A stretch of DNA of 64,000 bases from Streptomyces canus 299MFChir4.1 (GTDB lineage: Bacteria > Actinomycetota > Actinomycetes > Streptomycetales > Streptomycetaceae): the NCBI RefSeq assembly GCF_000383615.1, contig NZ_KB911594.1:124001-188000 (forward strand), in the 5' to 3' direction. Below, one piece after another: positions 33,935-41,506 of this stretch. Both the position numbers and the translations under genes were made by a program. Each line of letters opens with the position of its first letter. The stretch's first letter is position 1. The notes under the pieces are model-generated. The model was not told where the DNA came from. It saw only the letters and a list, made by a program, of their open reading frames with translations, and ran no database searches.

Positions 33935-34945
33935 ATGACCACGCGCTCCGATGTGATCGCAGACGCCCCGAAGGCGCCCGACGGCTCGACACCGCCCTCC
34001 GCGACGCTCGGCGGTGAGCAGAAACGCTCGATCGAACAGATCACGCTGCTCCTCTTCATCACCGTTCCGTTCCTCGCCCTGCTCGCGGCGGTGCCGCTGG
34101 CCTGGGGCTGGGGGGTGAGCTGGCTCGATCTGGGCCTTCTGGTCTTCTTCTACTACCTCGGCTGCCACGGCATCACGATCGGCTTCCACCGCTACTTCAC
34201 GCACGGCTCCTTCAAGGCCAAGCGGCCCCTGCGGATCGCGCTGGCGATCATGGGGTCGATGGCGGTCGAGGGGCCGCTGGTGCGCTGGGTGGCCGACCAC
34301 CGCAGGCACCACAAATTCTCCGACGCCGAGGGCGACCCCCACTCGCCGTGGCGGTTCGGTGAGACGGTCCCGGCACTGATCAAGGGCCTGTGGTGGGCCC
34401 ACATCGCCTGGATGTTCGACGAGGAGCAGACCCCGCAGGAGAAGTACGCGCCGGATCTGGTCAAGGACCCGGCGATCCGCGCGATCTCCCGCCAGTTCAT
34501 CTTCTGGACGATGCTCTCGCTGGCCCTGCCCGCCGTGATCGGCGGTCTGGTGACGATGTCCTGGTGGGGCGCGTTCACCGGCTTCTTCTGGGGCTCCCTG
34601 GTCCGTGTCTGCCTCCTGCACCACGTGACCTGGTCGATCAACTCGATCTGTCACGCGGTCGGCAAGCGGCCCTTCAAGTCGCGGGACCGCTCGGGCAACG
34701 TGTGGTGGCTGGCCGTGCTGTCCTGCGGTGAGTCCTGGCACAACCTGCATCACGCCGACCCGACCTCGGCCCGGCACGGGGTGATGCGGGGCCAGCTGGA
34801 CTCCTCGGCGCGGTTCATCCGCTGGTTCGAGATGCTCGGCTGGGCGTACGACGTGCGCTGGCCGTCACGCTCGCGTATCGATTCGCGCCGGATCACGGAC
34901 GGGGACGGCTCCGGACGCAAGGAGGAGACCGCCGAGGCGGCATGA
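33935..34945 (+). CDS. Acyl-CoA/acyl-lipid delta-9 type fatty acid desaturase
   Basis: 336 residues from ATG 33935, with AGGGGAC upstream. Four or five membrane helices are visible, and the three histidine boxes of membrane desaturases are all present: GFHRYFTH, DHRRHHKFSD and WHNLHHAD. These bind the di-iron centre. The enzyme should introduce a double bond into saturated acyl chains and adjust membrane fluidity, as in DesA3/OLE1-type enzymes. It overlaps the TetR gene downstream (ATGATG), and a CCGTA-rich operator precedes it. Confidence 0.93.
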   Translation: MTTRSDVIADAPKAPDGSTPPSATLGGEQKRSIEQITLLLFITVPFLALLAAVPLAWGWGVSWLDLGLLVFFYYLGCHGITIGFHRYFTHGSFKAKRPLRIALAIMGSMAVEGPLVRWVADHRRHHKFSDAEGDPHSPWRFGETVPALIKGLWWAHIAWMFDEEQTPQEKYAPDLVKDPAIRAISRQFIFWTMLSLALPAVIGGLVTMSWWGAFTGFFWGSLVRVCLLHHVTWSINSICHAVGKRPFKSRDRSGNVWWLAVLSCGESWHNLHHADPTSARHGVMRGQLDSSARFIRWFEMLGWAYDVRWPSRSRIDSRRITDGDGSGRKEETAEAA

Positions 34946-35622
34946 TGGACGCCGTGGCGACCGACTCCAGCAGTACCCCGAGCAACGAAGCGAAGCCGCG
35001 GCGCGTGCGGCGCACCCGGATGACGGGGGCCGAGCGCCGCGCCCAGCTTCTGGAGATCGGTCGCACGCTGTTCGCCTCGAAGGGCTTCGAGGCCACGTCG
35101 GTGGAGGAGATCGCGGCGAAGGCCGGCGTCTCCAAGCCGGTGGTGTACGAGCACTTCGGCGGCAAGGAGGGCCTGTACGCGGTGGTGGTGGACCGTGAGA
35201 TGCGCCGGCTGCTGGACATGGTGACGAGTTCCCTGACCGCAGGCCACCCCCGCGAACTGTGCGAACAGGCGGCCTTCGCCCTCCTCGACTACATCGAGGA
35301 GCACACGGACGGCTTCCGCATCCTGGTCCGTGACTCCCCCATCCCCCAGTCCACGGGGTCCTTCGCCTCGCTGATCTCGGACATCGCGACCCAGGTGGAG
35401 GACATCCTGGGCCGCGAGTTCAAGAGGCGCGGCTTCGATCCCAAGCTGGCCCCGCTGTACGCCCAGGCCCTGGTCGGCATGGTCGCCCTGACCGGCCAGT
35501 GGTGGCTGGACGTGCGCCGCCCGAAGAAGGCGGAGGTGGCGGCGCATCTGGTGAACCTGGCGTGGCACGGCCTGGACGGCCTGGAGGCGAAGCCGCGCCT
35601 GATAGGACGCCGGAAGTACTGA
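34942..35622 (+). CDS. TetR family transcriptional regulator of the desaturase operon
   Basis: 226 residues from ATG 34942, or from ATG 34945, overlapping the desaturase stop. The N-terminal helix-turn-helix is clear: RAQLLEIGRTLFASKGFEATSVEEIAAKAGVSKPVVYEHFGGKEGLY. The rest is the all-helical ligand domain. By position it is expected to repress or tune the desaturase according to acyl-CoA or membrane lipid state, as do DesT and related TetR-family factors. The repeated CCGTA/TACGG motif upstream of the operon is the probable binding site. Confidence 0.9.
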   Translation: MMDAVATDSSSTPSNEAKPRRVRRTRMTGAERRAQLLEIGRTLFASKGFEATSVEEIAAKAGVSKPVVYEHFGGKEGLYAVVVDREMRRLLDMVTSSLTAGHPRELCEQAAFALLDYIEEHTDGFRILVRDSPIPQSTGSFASLISDIATQVEDILGREFKRRGFDPKLAPLYAQALVGMVALTGQWWLDVRRPKKAEVAAHLVNLAWHGLDGLEAKPRLIGRRKY

Positions 35623-35702
35623 GCCGCCCGGCGCAGCCGTCCCGCCGTCGCCTCCGGCGCCCCTGCCTCGCCGGACTCGGCCACAACCTGGGAGCAGCAC
35701 AC

Positions 35703-35981
35703 ATGCACTCCGCACCGGGCCCGGAGTGGGAGACCGCCTGCCGGATCTGCGGGCACGACGACGATCCGGAACCCTTCTGGGAGGGCGGCCGGCCCAACGA
35801 GGGCGCCATCTGCCCCTGCTGCGGCAATGAGCCCAGCATGAAAGACGTCAGCGTGATCGGGTTGCGGGAGAATCGCGGTCACTGGCTCGGCCAGGGCGCT
35901 CCCTGGGATTCGCCCAGCTTCCGTCCGAAGGACTGGGACATCCTCGAGCAGGTCAAGAACATCCCGGCCGAGTGGCGCTGA
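35703..35981 (+). CDS. CPCC-type cysteine-rich small protein
   Basis: 92 residues from ATG 35703. Cysteine pairs C-R-I-C (residues 13-16) and C-P-C-C (about 37-40) resemble a zinc ribbon, followed by GLRENRGHWLGQGAPWDSPSFRPKDWDILEQVKNIP. Proteins of this kind are annotated as CPCC family cysteine-rich proteins and often accompany immunity or toxin loci, but the function is unknown. It is convergent with the CsbD gene and ends just before a bidirectional terminator. Confidence 0.8.
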   Translation: MHSAPGPEWETACRICGHDDDPEPFWEGGRPNEGAICPCCGNEPSMKDVSVIGLRENRGHWLGQGAPWDSPSFRPKDWDILEQVKNIPAEWR

Positions 35982-36000
35982 CCGGGCACCGGCACATACG

Positions 36001-36033
36001 ACGGCCCGTGCACCCCGGGGGTGCACGGGCCGT
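36001..36033. terminator. Bidirectional terminator
   Basis: Perfect 15-bp arms (ACGGCCCGTGCACCC and complement) with a 3-nt loop between convergent genes ending at 35981 and 36048. Confidence 0.92.
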
Positions 36034-36047
36034 CCGTCTGCGTACCG

Positions 36048-36221
36048 TCAGTGTTTGAAGGTGTCCTTCGTCTTTTCCTTGGCCTGGCGGGCGTCGCCCT
36101 TGGACTGCGCCATGCGGCCCTCGGCCTCCATACGCTCGTTGCCGACCGCGCGGCCCACGACCTCCTTGGCCTTGCCCTTGACCTGTTCCTTCTTGGCCTT
36201 GGCCTTCTGGTCTCCTGCCAC
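36048..36221 (-). CDS. CsbD family stress protein
   Basis: 57 residues from GTG 36221, with GGGAG 8 nt upstream; GTG 36230 is an alternative. The sequence VAGDQKAKAKKEQVKGKAKEVVG and GNERMEAEGRMAQSKGDARQAKEKTKD is a canonical CsbD hydrophilic repeat protein. Members are induced by general stress through alternative sigma factors in Gram-positive bacteria, and their molecular function is unknown. It is alone, between convergent and divergent neighbours. Confidence 0.88.
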   Translation of the reverse strand: MAGDQKAKAKKEQVKGKAKEVVGRAVGNERMEAEGRMAQSKGDARQAKEKTKDTFKH

Positions 36222-36285
36222 GGTTCTCACTCCCAGCGATTGCAGAGTCCGTTGTCATCGATGCGGGTGACCCGGCCCGCCCCGC

Positions 36286-36639
36286 TCAAACCAGGAACTC
36301 CAGCCGGTTGCCCACGGGGTCACGGGAGGAGAAGCGCAACCGCCCCGGCAGGCCCTCGTCCCACACGACCGGCGCGCCGAGCGCGTCCAGCCGGTCGGCG
36401 TAGGCCCGGATGTCGGTGACCCGCAGCCCGGGATGCGCCTTCCTCGCCGGGGTGAATCCTTCCTCGATCCCCAGGTGCAGCTCCGCGGCCCCCGCCCGGA
36501 ACCAGCAGCCGCCCCGGGCCGCGAGCACCGGCGGCTTGGGGATCTCGGTCATGCCGAGGACGCCGACGTAGTAGGCGCGCAGCAGGTCCTCCGAGCCGGG
36601 GGGCGCGGCGAGCTGTACGTGGTCCACGGCCGCGAGCAT
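36286..36639 (-). CDS. VOC (glyoxalase/bleomycin resistance fold) family protein
   Basis: 117 residues from ATG 36639, where the start codon shares one base with the tam stop codon (TGATG), so the two are coupled. The beta-alpha-beta-beta-beta fold of one VOC module is visible: MLAAVDHVQLAAPPGSEDLLRAYYVGVLGM, then WFRAGAAELHLGIEEGF, and the C-terminal strand RDPVGNRLEFL. Metal-binding candidates are His7, His (ELHLG) and Glu (RLEFL). It could act with Tam on trans-aconitate or a similar compound. Confidence 0.85.
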   Translation of the reverse strand: MLAAVDHVQLAAPPGSEDLLRAYYVGVLGMTEIPKPPVLAARGGCWFRAGAAELHLGIEEGFTPARKAHPGLRVTDIRAYADRLDALGAPVVWDEGLPGRLRFSSRDPVGNRLEFLV

Positions 36640-37439
36640 CAGCCCTCCTTGCGGGCGACGGCGAAGATACGGCGGAACGGGAACGGCGTGCCGTGTGCCC
36701 CGGCCGGGTACGCCTCGCGCAGGGCCGCCCGGTACTCGGCGAGAAAGGCATCCCGGGCCTTCGGGTCGTCGGCGAGCGCGGTCAGGACGGGCCGCAGACC
36801 GGTCCCCTTGACCCAGTCCAGGACCGGGTCCTCGCCCTGCAACAGGTGCACGTACGTCGTCTCCCACGCGTCCACCGCGCAGCCCAGGTCGGCCAGCTCC
36901 GCCAGATAGCCGGCGGGCGACAGGACGGCGTCGCCGTGGCGCAGGGTCTCCGCGAGTCCCACGGACCCGGCGAGTTCGCGCATCAGCCGGTGGCTCGGGG
37001 AGTCGAAGTTGCCGGGCACCTGGAAGGCGAAGGTGCCGCCCGGCGCGAGTCCGTCCACCCACGCCCCGAAACGCTCCGCGTGCCCCGGCACCCACTGCAG
37101 CGTCGCGTTGCTGACGATCAGGCCGTACGGCTGCGCGGGCGTCCAGGTGCGTGCGTCCGCGTGGGCGAAGTCGAGCCGGCCGCCGCCGGACGTGGGGCCG
37201 GCGTACTCGGCACGGGCCTTGTCGAGCATCTCGGCGGAGTTGTCGTAGCCGGTGATCCGGGCGGTCGGCCAGCGTGCGGCGAGCAGCGCCGTCATGTTGC
37301 CGGGGCCGCAGCCCAGGTCGGCGATCAGGGGCGCGTCCCCCGGCGGTTCCGGGACGCGGGCCAGGAGGTCGGTGAAGGGGCGGGCGCGGTGGTCCGCGTG
37401 GCGCAGGTACTGGGCCGGGTCCCAGGTGGGAGTCGTCAT
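36639..37439 (-). CDS. tam: Trans-aconitate 2-methyltransferase
   Basis: 266 residues from ATG 37439. TTPTWDPAQYLRHADHRARPF is a typical N-terminus of this family, with the SAM motif I IADLGCGPGNMTALLAARWP, motif II GYDNSAEML, and ATLQWVPGHAERF. Family members methylate trans-aconitate, an inhibitor of aconitase formed spontaneously from cis-aconitate. The gene is divergent from the MarR-family regulator at 37529, the same arrangement as tam/tamR of S. coelicolor. The intergenic region holds two inverted repeats that match a TamR site. Confidence 0.9.
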   Translation of the reverse strand: MTTPTWDPAQYLRHADHRARPFTDLLARVPEPPGDAPLIADLGCGPGNMTALLAARWPTARITGYDNSAEMLDKARAEYAGPTSGGGRLDFAHADARTWTPAQPYGLIVSNATLQWVPGHAERFGAWVDGLAPGGTFAFQVPGNFDSPSHRLMRELAGSVGLAETLRHGDAVLSPAGYLAELADLGCAVDAWETTYVHLLQGEDPVLDWVKGTGLRPVLTALADDPKARDAFLAEYRAALREAYPAGAHGTPFPFRRIFAVARKEG

Positions 37440-37464
37440 GCCGTCCACCTTCCCCGTCGATTTA

Positions 37465-37521
37465 TCTTGATGTCAAGAGACTTGACTTCAAGAGACTTCA
37501 CATCGACACAACCACTACACT
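37465..37521. promoter_or_regulatory. TamR-type operators and promoter between tam and tamR
   Basis: TCTTGA-TG-TCAAGA (37465-37478) and CTTGA-CT-TCAAG (37481-37492) are two adjacent near-perfect inverted repeats, the expected style for a MarR dimer. TACACT (37516-37521) is a good -10 box only 7 nt before the tamR start, which has no ribosome site, so tamR is probably leaderless. Confidence 0.75.
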
Positions 37522-37528
37522 GATCGTC

Positions 37529-38026
37529 ATGGAGGACGAGGTCGATCGGCTGGTCGCTGCGTGGCGCCGGGAGCGCCCTGACCTCGACGTGGAACCGCTC
37601 GAGGTGCTCAGCCGGGTGAGCAGACTGGCCCGGCACCTGGACCGGGCACGCCGGCTGGCCTTCGCGGAGCACAGTCTTGAGCCCTGGGAGTTCGACGTGC
37701 TGACCGCGCTCAGGCGCGCGGGGACGCCGTATCAGCTCTCCCCCGGGCAGCTGCTGACGCAGACTCTGGTCACCTCGGGCACCATGACCAACCGCATCGA
37801 CCGGCTGGCCAAGAAGGGCCTGGTGGAGCGGCTGCCCGATCCGAGCGACCGGCGCGGGGTGCTGGTCCGGCTCACGGAGGACGGCAAGGACCGCGCGGAC
37901 CAGGCCCTCGCCGGTCTGCTGGAACAGGAGCGCGCGATCCTCGCCGAGCTCTCCCGTGCCCAGCGCGGGGAACTGGCCGGGCTGCTACGCCAGTTGACCG
38001 CCCCGTTCGACAACATCCCCGGCTAG
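37529..38026 (+). CDS. tamR: MarR family regulator TamR
   Basis: 165 residues from ATG 37529, without ribosome site. The winged-helix region is visible as WEFDVLTALRRAG, LSPGQLLTQTLVTSGTMTNRIDRLAKKGLVERLPDPSDRRGVLVRLTEDG. Divergence from tam plus the shared inverted repeats identify it as a probable orthologue of TamR, which is described in S. coelicolor as a repressor released by citrate and related acids. Its 3' end overlaps the response regulator gene on the other strand by 42 bp. Confidence 0.85.
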   Translation: MEDEVDRLVAAWRRERPDLDVEPLEVLSRVSRLARHLDRARRLAFAEHSLEPWEFDVLTALRRAGTPYQLSPGQLLTQTLVTSGTMTNRIDRLAKKGLVERLPDPSDRRGVLVRLTEDGKDRADQALAGLLEQERAILAELSRAQRGELAGLLRQLTAPFDNIPG

Positions 38027-38752
38027 GTCGACCGGCCCCACGCCCGCGCGCCGCGCCAGAGCCACGGCGGCCAGGGTGGAGTGGACGCCCAGTTTGCCGA
38101 GGACGTTCTGCATATGGGTGCGGACGGTGTGCGGCGAGAGGAACAGCCGGTCGGCGACCGCCTTGCGGCCCAGGCCGGCGACCATGCAGCGCAGCACCTC
38201 CCGCTCGCGCGGGGTGAGGGACTCCACCAGCCGCTCGCTCTCGGTGCGGTGCTTGCGGGCGGCGGTGAGCTCCCTGAGCACTCCGGTGAGCAGGGCGGGC
38301 GGCAGATGGGTCTCGTCGCGCAGCACCCCCCGGATGACGGTGAGCAGCCGGGACAGCGAGCAGTCCTTGGCGACCCAGCCCGACGCGCCGGCCTGCAGGG
38401 CGAGCGCGGCCCGCCGCGGATCGTCCTTCTCGGCGAGCACGACGATCCGGACCGCCGGCTGCCCGGTACGGACCCCGGCGACCAGCGATATGCCGTCGAC
38501 AAGACCCTCCTCGCCGCCGTCCTGCACGGACATGGCGGGCCTGATGCCCTGGACGTTGCCGCCCAGATCTGCGTCGACGAGCAGCACGTCGAAACGGCGG
38601 CCCTCGGCGGCCGCGCGCTCCAGACTGCGCAGCGCGGCGGGACCGCTGCCGGCCGCGGAGACCTCCACGTCGGGCTCGGCCGCCAGTGCGGCGGCGAGCG
38701 ACTCGGCGAAGATGCGATGGTCGTCGACGACCAGGACTCGGATGCGAACCAC
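37985..38752 (-). CDS. Orphan LuxR-type response regulator
   Basis: 255 residues from GTG 38752 with GAAGGGGG upstream. The receiver has Asp10, Asp11 (VVDDHRIF), phosphoacceptor Asp60 (LLVDADL), and Lys129 (GWVAKD). A stretch of about 25 residues between beta-3 and helix 4 (GNVQGIRPAMSVQDGGEEGLVDG) is longer than usual. The C-terminal LuxR helix-turn-helix is LTPREREVLRCMVAGLGRKAVADRLFLSPHTVRTHMQNVLGKLGVHS. No kinase gene is adjacent. It could pair with the orphan kinase at 22.8-24.1 kb. It overlaps tamR tail-to-tail by 42 bp. Confidence 0.88.
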   Translation of the reverse strand: MVRIRVLVVDDHRIFAESLAAALAAEPDVEVSAAGSGPAALRSLERAAAEGRRFDVLLVDADLGGNVQGIRPAMSVQDGGEEGLVDGISLVAGVRTGQPAVRIVVLAEKDDPRRAALALQAGASGWVAKDCSLSRLLTVIRGVLRDETHLPPALLTGVLRELTAARKHRTESERLVESLTPREREVLRCMVAGLGRKAVADRLFLSPHTVRTHMQNVLGKLGVHSTLAAVALARRAGVGPVDLAGDVVERGGQLA

Positions 38753-39038
38753 GAAACCCCCTTCCCCAAGCTCTCGAAGAGCAGGGGATACCCCATCGTC
38801 TTCGTCTGAGGACGACTCGGGAGACGACACCGCCGCGGGTACGACGCCCCAAGCACGATGGCCGCACGGCCGCCGCCGCGCAAGAACTGCTACCCCCGCT
38901 TCGGGCGCCGTACCCGACTGTCTCGCCCCCCTGATCAGCACCGGCCCCCACCGGTGCTGTTCATCAGGGTAAGGCCGGGGGGCAGGAGCGGAAGGTTATT
39001 TGCAGAACTGGCTGTCCGGTGCGTTTATGGTGAGCCGC

Positions 39039-39485
39039 ATGTTTCGTCTGGAGACAGAAGTCGACAAAGCCCGGCAAGATCTGCTCCGCAAGCGGCTGCG
39101 GGACACCAACACGGCCGCCTCCCCGGTCCTGCGCGCACTGCGCGGAACCCCTGGTGAACGGGAACTTCCGCTCCATGTCTGGGCGTTGGACGACTCCGGC
39201 GCCCTGGCGGGCGGGCTGGTCGGCCACACCTGGACGAGCTGGCTGCACGTGACGTATCTGTGGGTCGACGCACGGCACCGCGGGGCGGGCCTGGGTTCGC
39301 AGTTGCTCGCACGGGCGGAGCGCATGGCCCGGCGCGGCCGGGGCTGCACCGCCGTACGCCTGGAGACCTGGGACTTCCAGGCGCCGGAGTTCTACAAGAA
39401 GCAGGGGTACGAGGTGGTGTGTGTGATCCCGGACTATCCGCCGGGGGCCACGGAGTACACCCTCACCAAGATGCTCACCGTCTGA
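39039..39485 (+). CDS. GNAT family N-acetyltransferase
   Basis: 148 residues if started at ATG 39039 (MFRLETEVDKARQD); in-frame GTG 39030, ATG 39027 and TTG 39000 are alternatives. TTG 39000 would use a GGAAGG ribosome site. The GNAT core is clear: ALAGGLVGHTWTSWLHVTYLWVDARHRGAGLGSQLLARAERMARRRG, with the R-G-A-G-L-G acetyl-CoA loop, then VRLETWDFQAPEFYKKQGYEVV. The substrate is unknown. It overlaps the next gene on the opposite strand by 11 bp at the 3' end. Confidence 0.85.
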   Translation: MFRLETEVDKARQDLLRKRLRDTNTAASPVLRALRGTPGERELPLHVWALDDSGALAGGLVGHTWTSWLHVTYLWVDARHRGAGLGSQLLARAERMARRGRGCTAVRLETWDFQAPEFYKKQGYEVVCVIPDYPPGATEYTLTKMLTV

Positions 39486-40263
39486 AGCGCCAGGAGCCCG
39501 GCTCGTCCGCCGGCGCCAGACCCAGCTCCCCTGCGATGCCGGCCGCGCGGCGGTGGGAGACGTCGGGGTAGTGCGCGGGGTGCACCTCGATGACCCCGTG
39601 GTCGTCGGCCGAGGCCGTGCGCAGCGCCTCGCGGAGCGTGTGTTCCTGGTCCGCCACCCGGGCCCGCTCCTCCCGCCGCCGGGCGACGGCCGCGCCCCGG
39701 CGGCTCGTGGCCGCGATCACGCCGAGTGCGATCAGCGCGAACGCCCCGACGCCCAGGACGTCACCGGTCGCGTGCGCGCCGCCCGGGATCCGGGGACGCA
39801 GGACGCCCTCGGGGTCCGCGAGGACGGTGACCCTCTGCCCGACGGCGAAGCTGCCGGATCCGGCTTGCAGGGCGGGGCCGGGGAGCCTGGTGCCGTCGAG
39901 GCGCGCGAGGGCGTAGTCGTAGGTGTCCGCCTCGCGCCCCCGGTCCGGGGCGGGCCAGTCCCGTACGACGGTGGCGGTGATCCGTTCGCCCCGTCGCTCC
40001 AGGGTGAGGTCGTCGCGGGCCAGGTCGGCGATGTACACGGCCACCAGGGAGGCCCCCACCACCAGGAGCGCGGCTGTCACGCCCGTCTCGTCCGCGCACA
40101 GCTTCGTCAGCAGCAGGGCGAGGAGCACCCCGTGCGCGATCCACAGGGGCACCAGGAGTCCGTAGCCCTGGTGGTCCGCCAGGAGGAAGAAGCCGACGAT
40201 CGCGGCGAGCGCGTAGCAGCCGATGCCGATCGCCGACAGGATGCGAAGGCGCCCTCGACTCAC
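39475..40263 (-). CDS. Hypothetical integral membrane protein
   Basis: 262 residues from GTG 40263, with GGAGC upstream. Three N-terminal membrane helices (GIGCYALAAIVGFFLLADH, GLLVPLWIAHGVLLALLLTKL, VTAALLVVGASLVAVYIADL) are followed by a soluble segment of beta type (RITATVVRDWPAPD, VGQRVTVLADPEGVLRPRI), a fourth helix (GVGAFALIALGVIAATSRR) and a polar tail. The soluble segment recalls the DUF3592-type domain. No function can be assigned. It does not appear to be in an operon. Confidence 0.72.
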   Translation of the reverse strand: MSRGRLRILSAIGIGCYALAAIVGFFLLADHQGYGLLVPLWIAHGVLLALLLTKLCADETGVTAALLVVGASLVAVYIADLARDDLTLERRGERITATVVRDWPAPDRGREADTYDYALARLDGTRLPGPALQAGSGSFAVGQRVTVLADPEGVLRPRIPGGAHATGDVLGVGAFALIALGVIAATSRRGAAVARRREERARVADQEHTLREALRTASADDHGVIEVHPAHYPDVSHRRAAGIAGELGLAPADEPGSWRFRR

Positions 40264-40351
40264 GCTCCGACGCTACTGGGGCGTACGTCAGGGAGAGGCC
40301 CGGCTTTCCCCAAGTTCGGATCAAGCCGGGCAAAACAGCGGTCAGCCGGTC

Positions 40352-41506
40352 TCAGACCAGGCGTCGCGCCCCTGCCGAGGGCACCGCCTCGAACACCCGC
40401 GGAGCGGTGAACTCCGCTGCGGCGAAGGCCTCTTGGACCGCCTTGGTGAGGGGCTCGACGTCGGCCGCCTCCGCCAGCACGATCGCCGAACCGCCGAAGC
40501 CGCCGCCGGTCATCCGCGCGCCCAGGGCGCCCGAGGCGAGGGCGGTGTCGACGACCAGGTCCAGCTCCGGGCAGGAGATCCGGAAGTCGTCGCGCAGGGA
40601 GGTGTGACCCGCGACCAGCACGGGGCCGATCGCGCGGGTCTCGCCCGACTCCAGCAGGGCAACGACCTTCTCCACCCGCTCGTCCTCGGTGACGACGTGC
40701 CGGACCAGGCGTACGGCCTCCTCGTCGTCCCCGAGCCGCTTGAGGGCCGCGTCGAGCTCGCCGTAGGGGATGTCCCGCAGCGCGTCCACGCCCAGCAGGG
40801 CCGCACCCCGCTCGCAGCCCGCGCGGCGCTTTCCGTACTCGCCCTCGCTGTGGGAGTGCTTGACGCGGGTGTCGACGACGAGCAGGACCATGCCCTCGGC
40901 GGCGAGGTCGAAGGGGATCTGCTTCTGGGCGAGGTCCCGGGTGTCGAGGAACAGGGCGTGGCCCGTCTCGCAGCAGGCGGACGCGGTCTGGTCCATGATC
41001 CCGGTGGGGGCGCCGACGTAGACGTTCTCGGCGCGCTGGCACAGCCGGGCCAGCTGCCAGCGCTGGAGGCCGAGGTCGAAGAGGTCGTTCAGCGCGAGCG
41101 CGATCACGACCTCCAGGGCCGCCGACGAGGACAGGCCCGCGCCCGCCGGGACCGCCGAAGCGAGGTGGACGTCCGCGCCGGTGACCGGATGGCCGGCCTC
41201 GCGCAGCGCCCAGACGACACCGGCCGGGTACGCGGTCCATTTCCGGTCGCTCTCGGGCGCGAGGTCGTCGAGGCGCAGCTCCACGACACCGCCCCCGATG
41301 TCCGAGGAGTGCAGGCGCAGAACGCCGTCCGTGCGCCGGGAGACGGCCGCGACCGCGGTGTGCGGCAGCGCGAAGGGCATCACGAAGCCGTCGTTGTAGT
41401 CGGTGTGCTCACCGATGAGGTTGACGCGGCCCGGGGCCGACCAGACCCCCTCGGGCTCTGTTCCGTACAGCTCGACGAAACCGTCCCGGACCTGCTGTGC
41501 CGCCAC
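40352..41506 (-). CDS. galK: Galactokinase
   Basis: 384 residues from GTG 41506; its first base is the last base of the galE stop codon. The galactokinase signature GRVNLIGEHTDYNDGFVMPFAL and the GHMP ATP-binding loop VPAGAGLSSSAALEVVIALAL are present, along with ARMTGGGFGGSAIVLAEA near the C-terminus. It phosphorylates galactose at C-1, the first step of the Leloir pathway. It is the last gene of the galT-galE-galK operon. Confidence 0.97.
   Translation of the reverse strand: MAAQQVRDGFVELYGTEPEGVWSAPGRVNLIGEHTDYNDGFVMPFALPHTAVAAVSRRTDGVLRLHSSDIGGGVVELRLDDLAPESDRKWTAYPAGVVWALREAGHPVTGADVHLASAVPAGAGLSSSAALEVVIALALNDLFDLGLQRWQLARLCQRAENVYVGAPTGIMDQTASACCETGHALFLDTRDLAQKQIPFDLAAEGMVLLVVDTRVKHSHSEGEYGKRRAGCERGAALLGVDALRDIPYGELDAALKRLGDDEEAVRLVRHVVTEDERVEKVVALLESGETRAIGPVLVAGHTSLRDDFRISCPELDLVVDTALASGALGARMTGGGFGGSAIVLAEAADVEPLTKAVQEAFAAAEFTAPRVFEAVPSAGARRLV

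Noticed and set aside
40264..40351. Additional small gene between the membrane protein and galK
   Set aside because: The gap is 88 bp and no start or ribosome site is visible.
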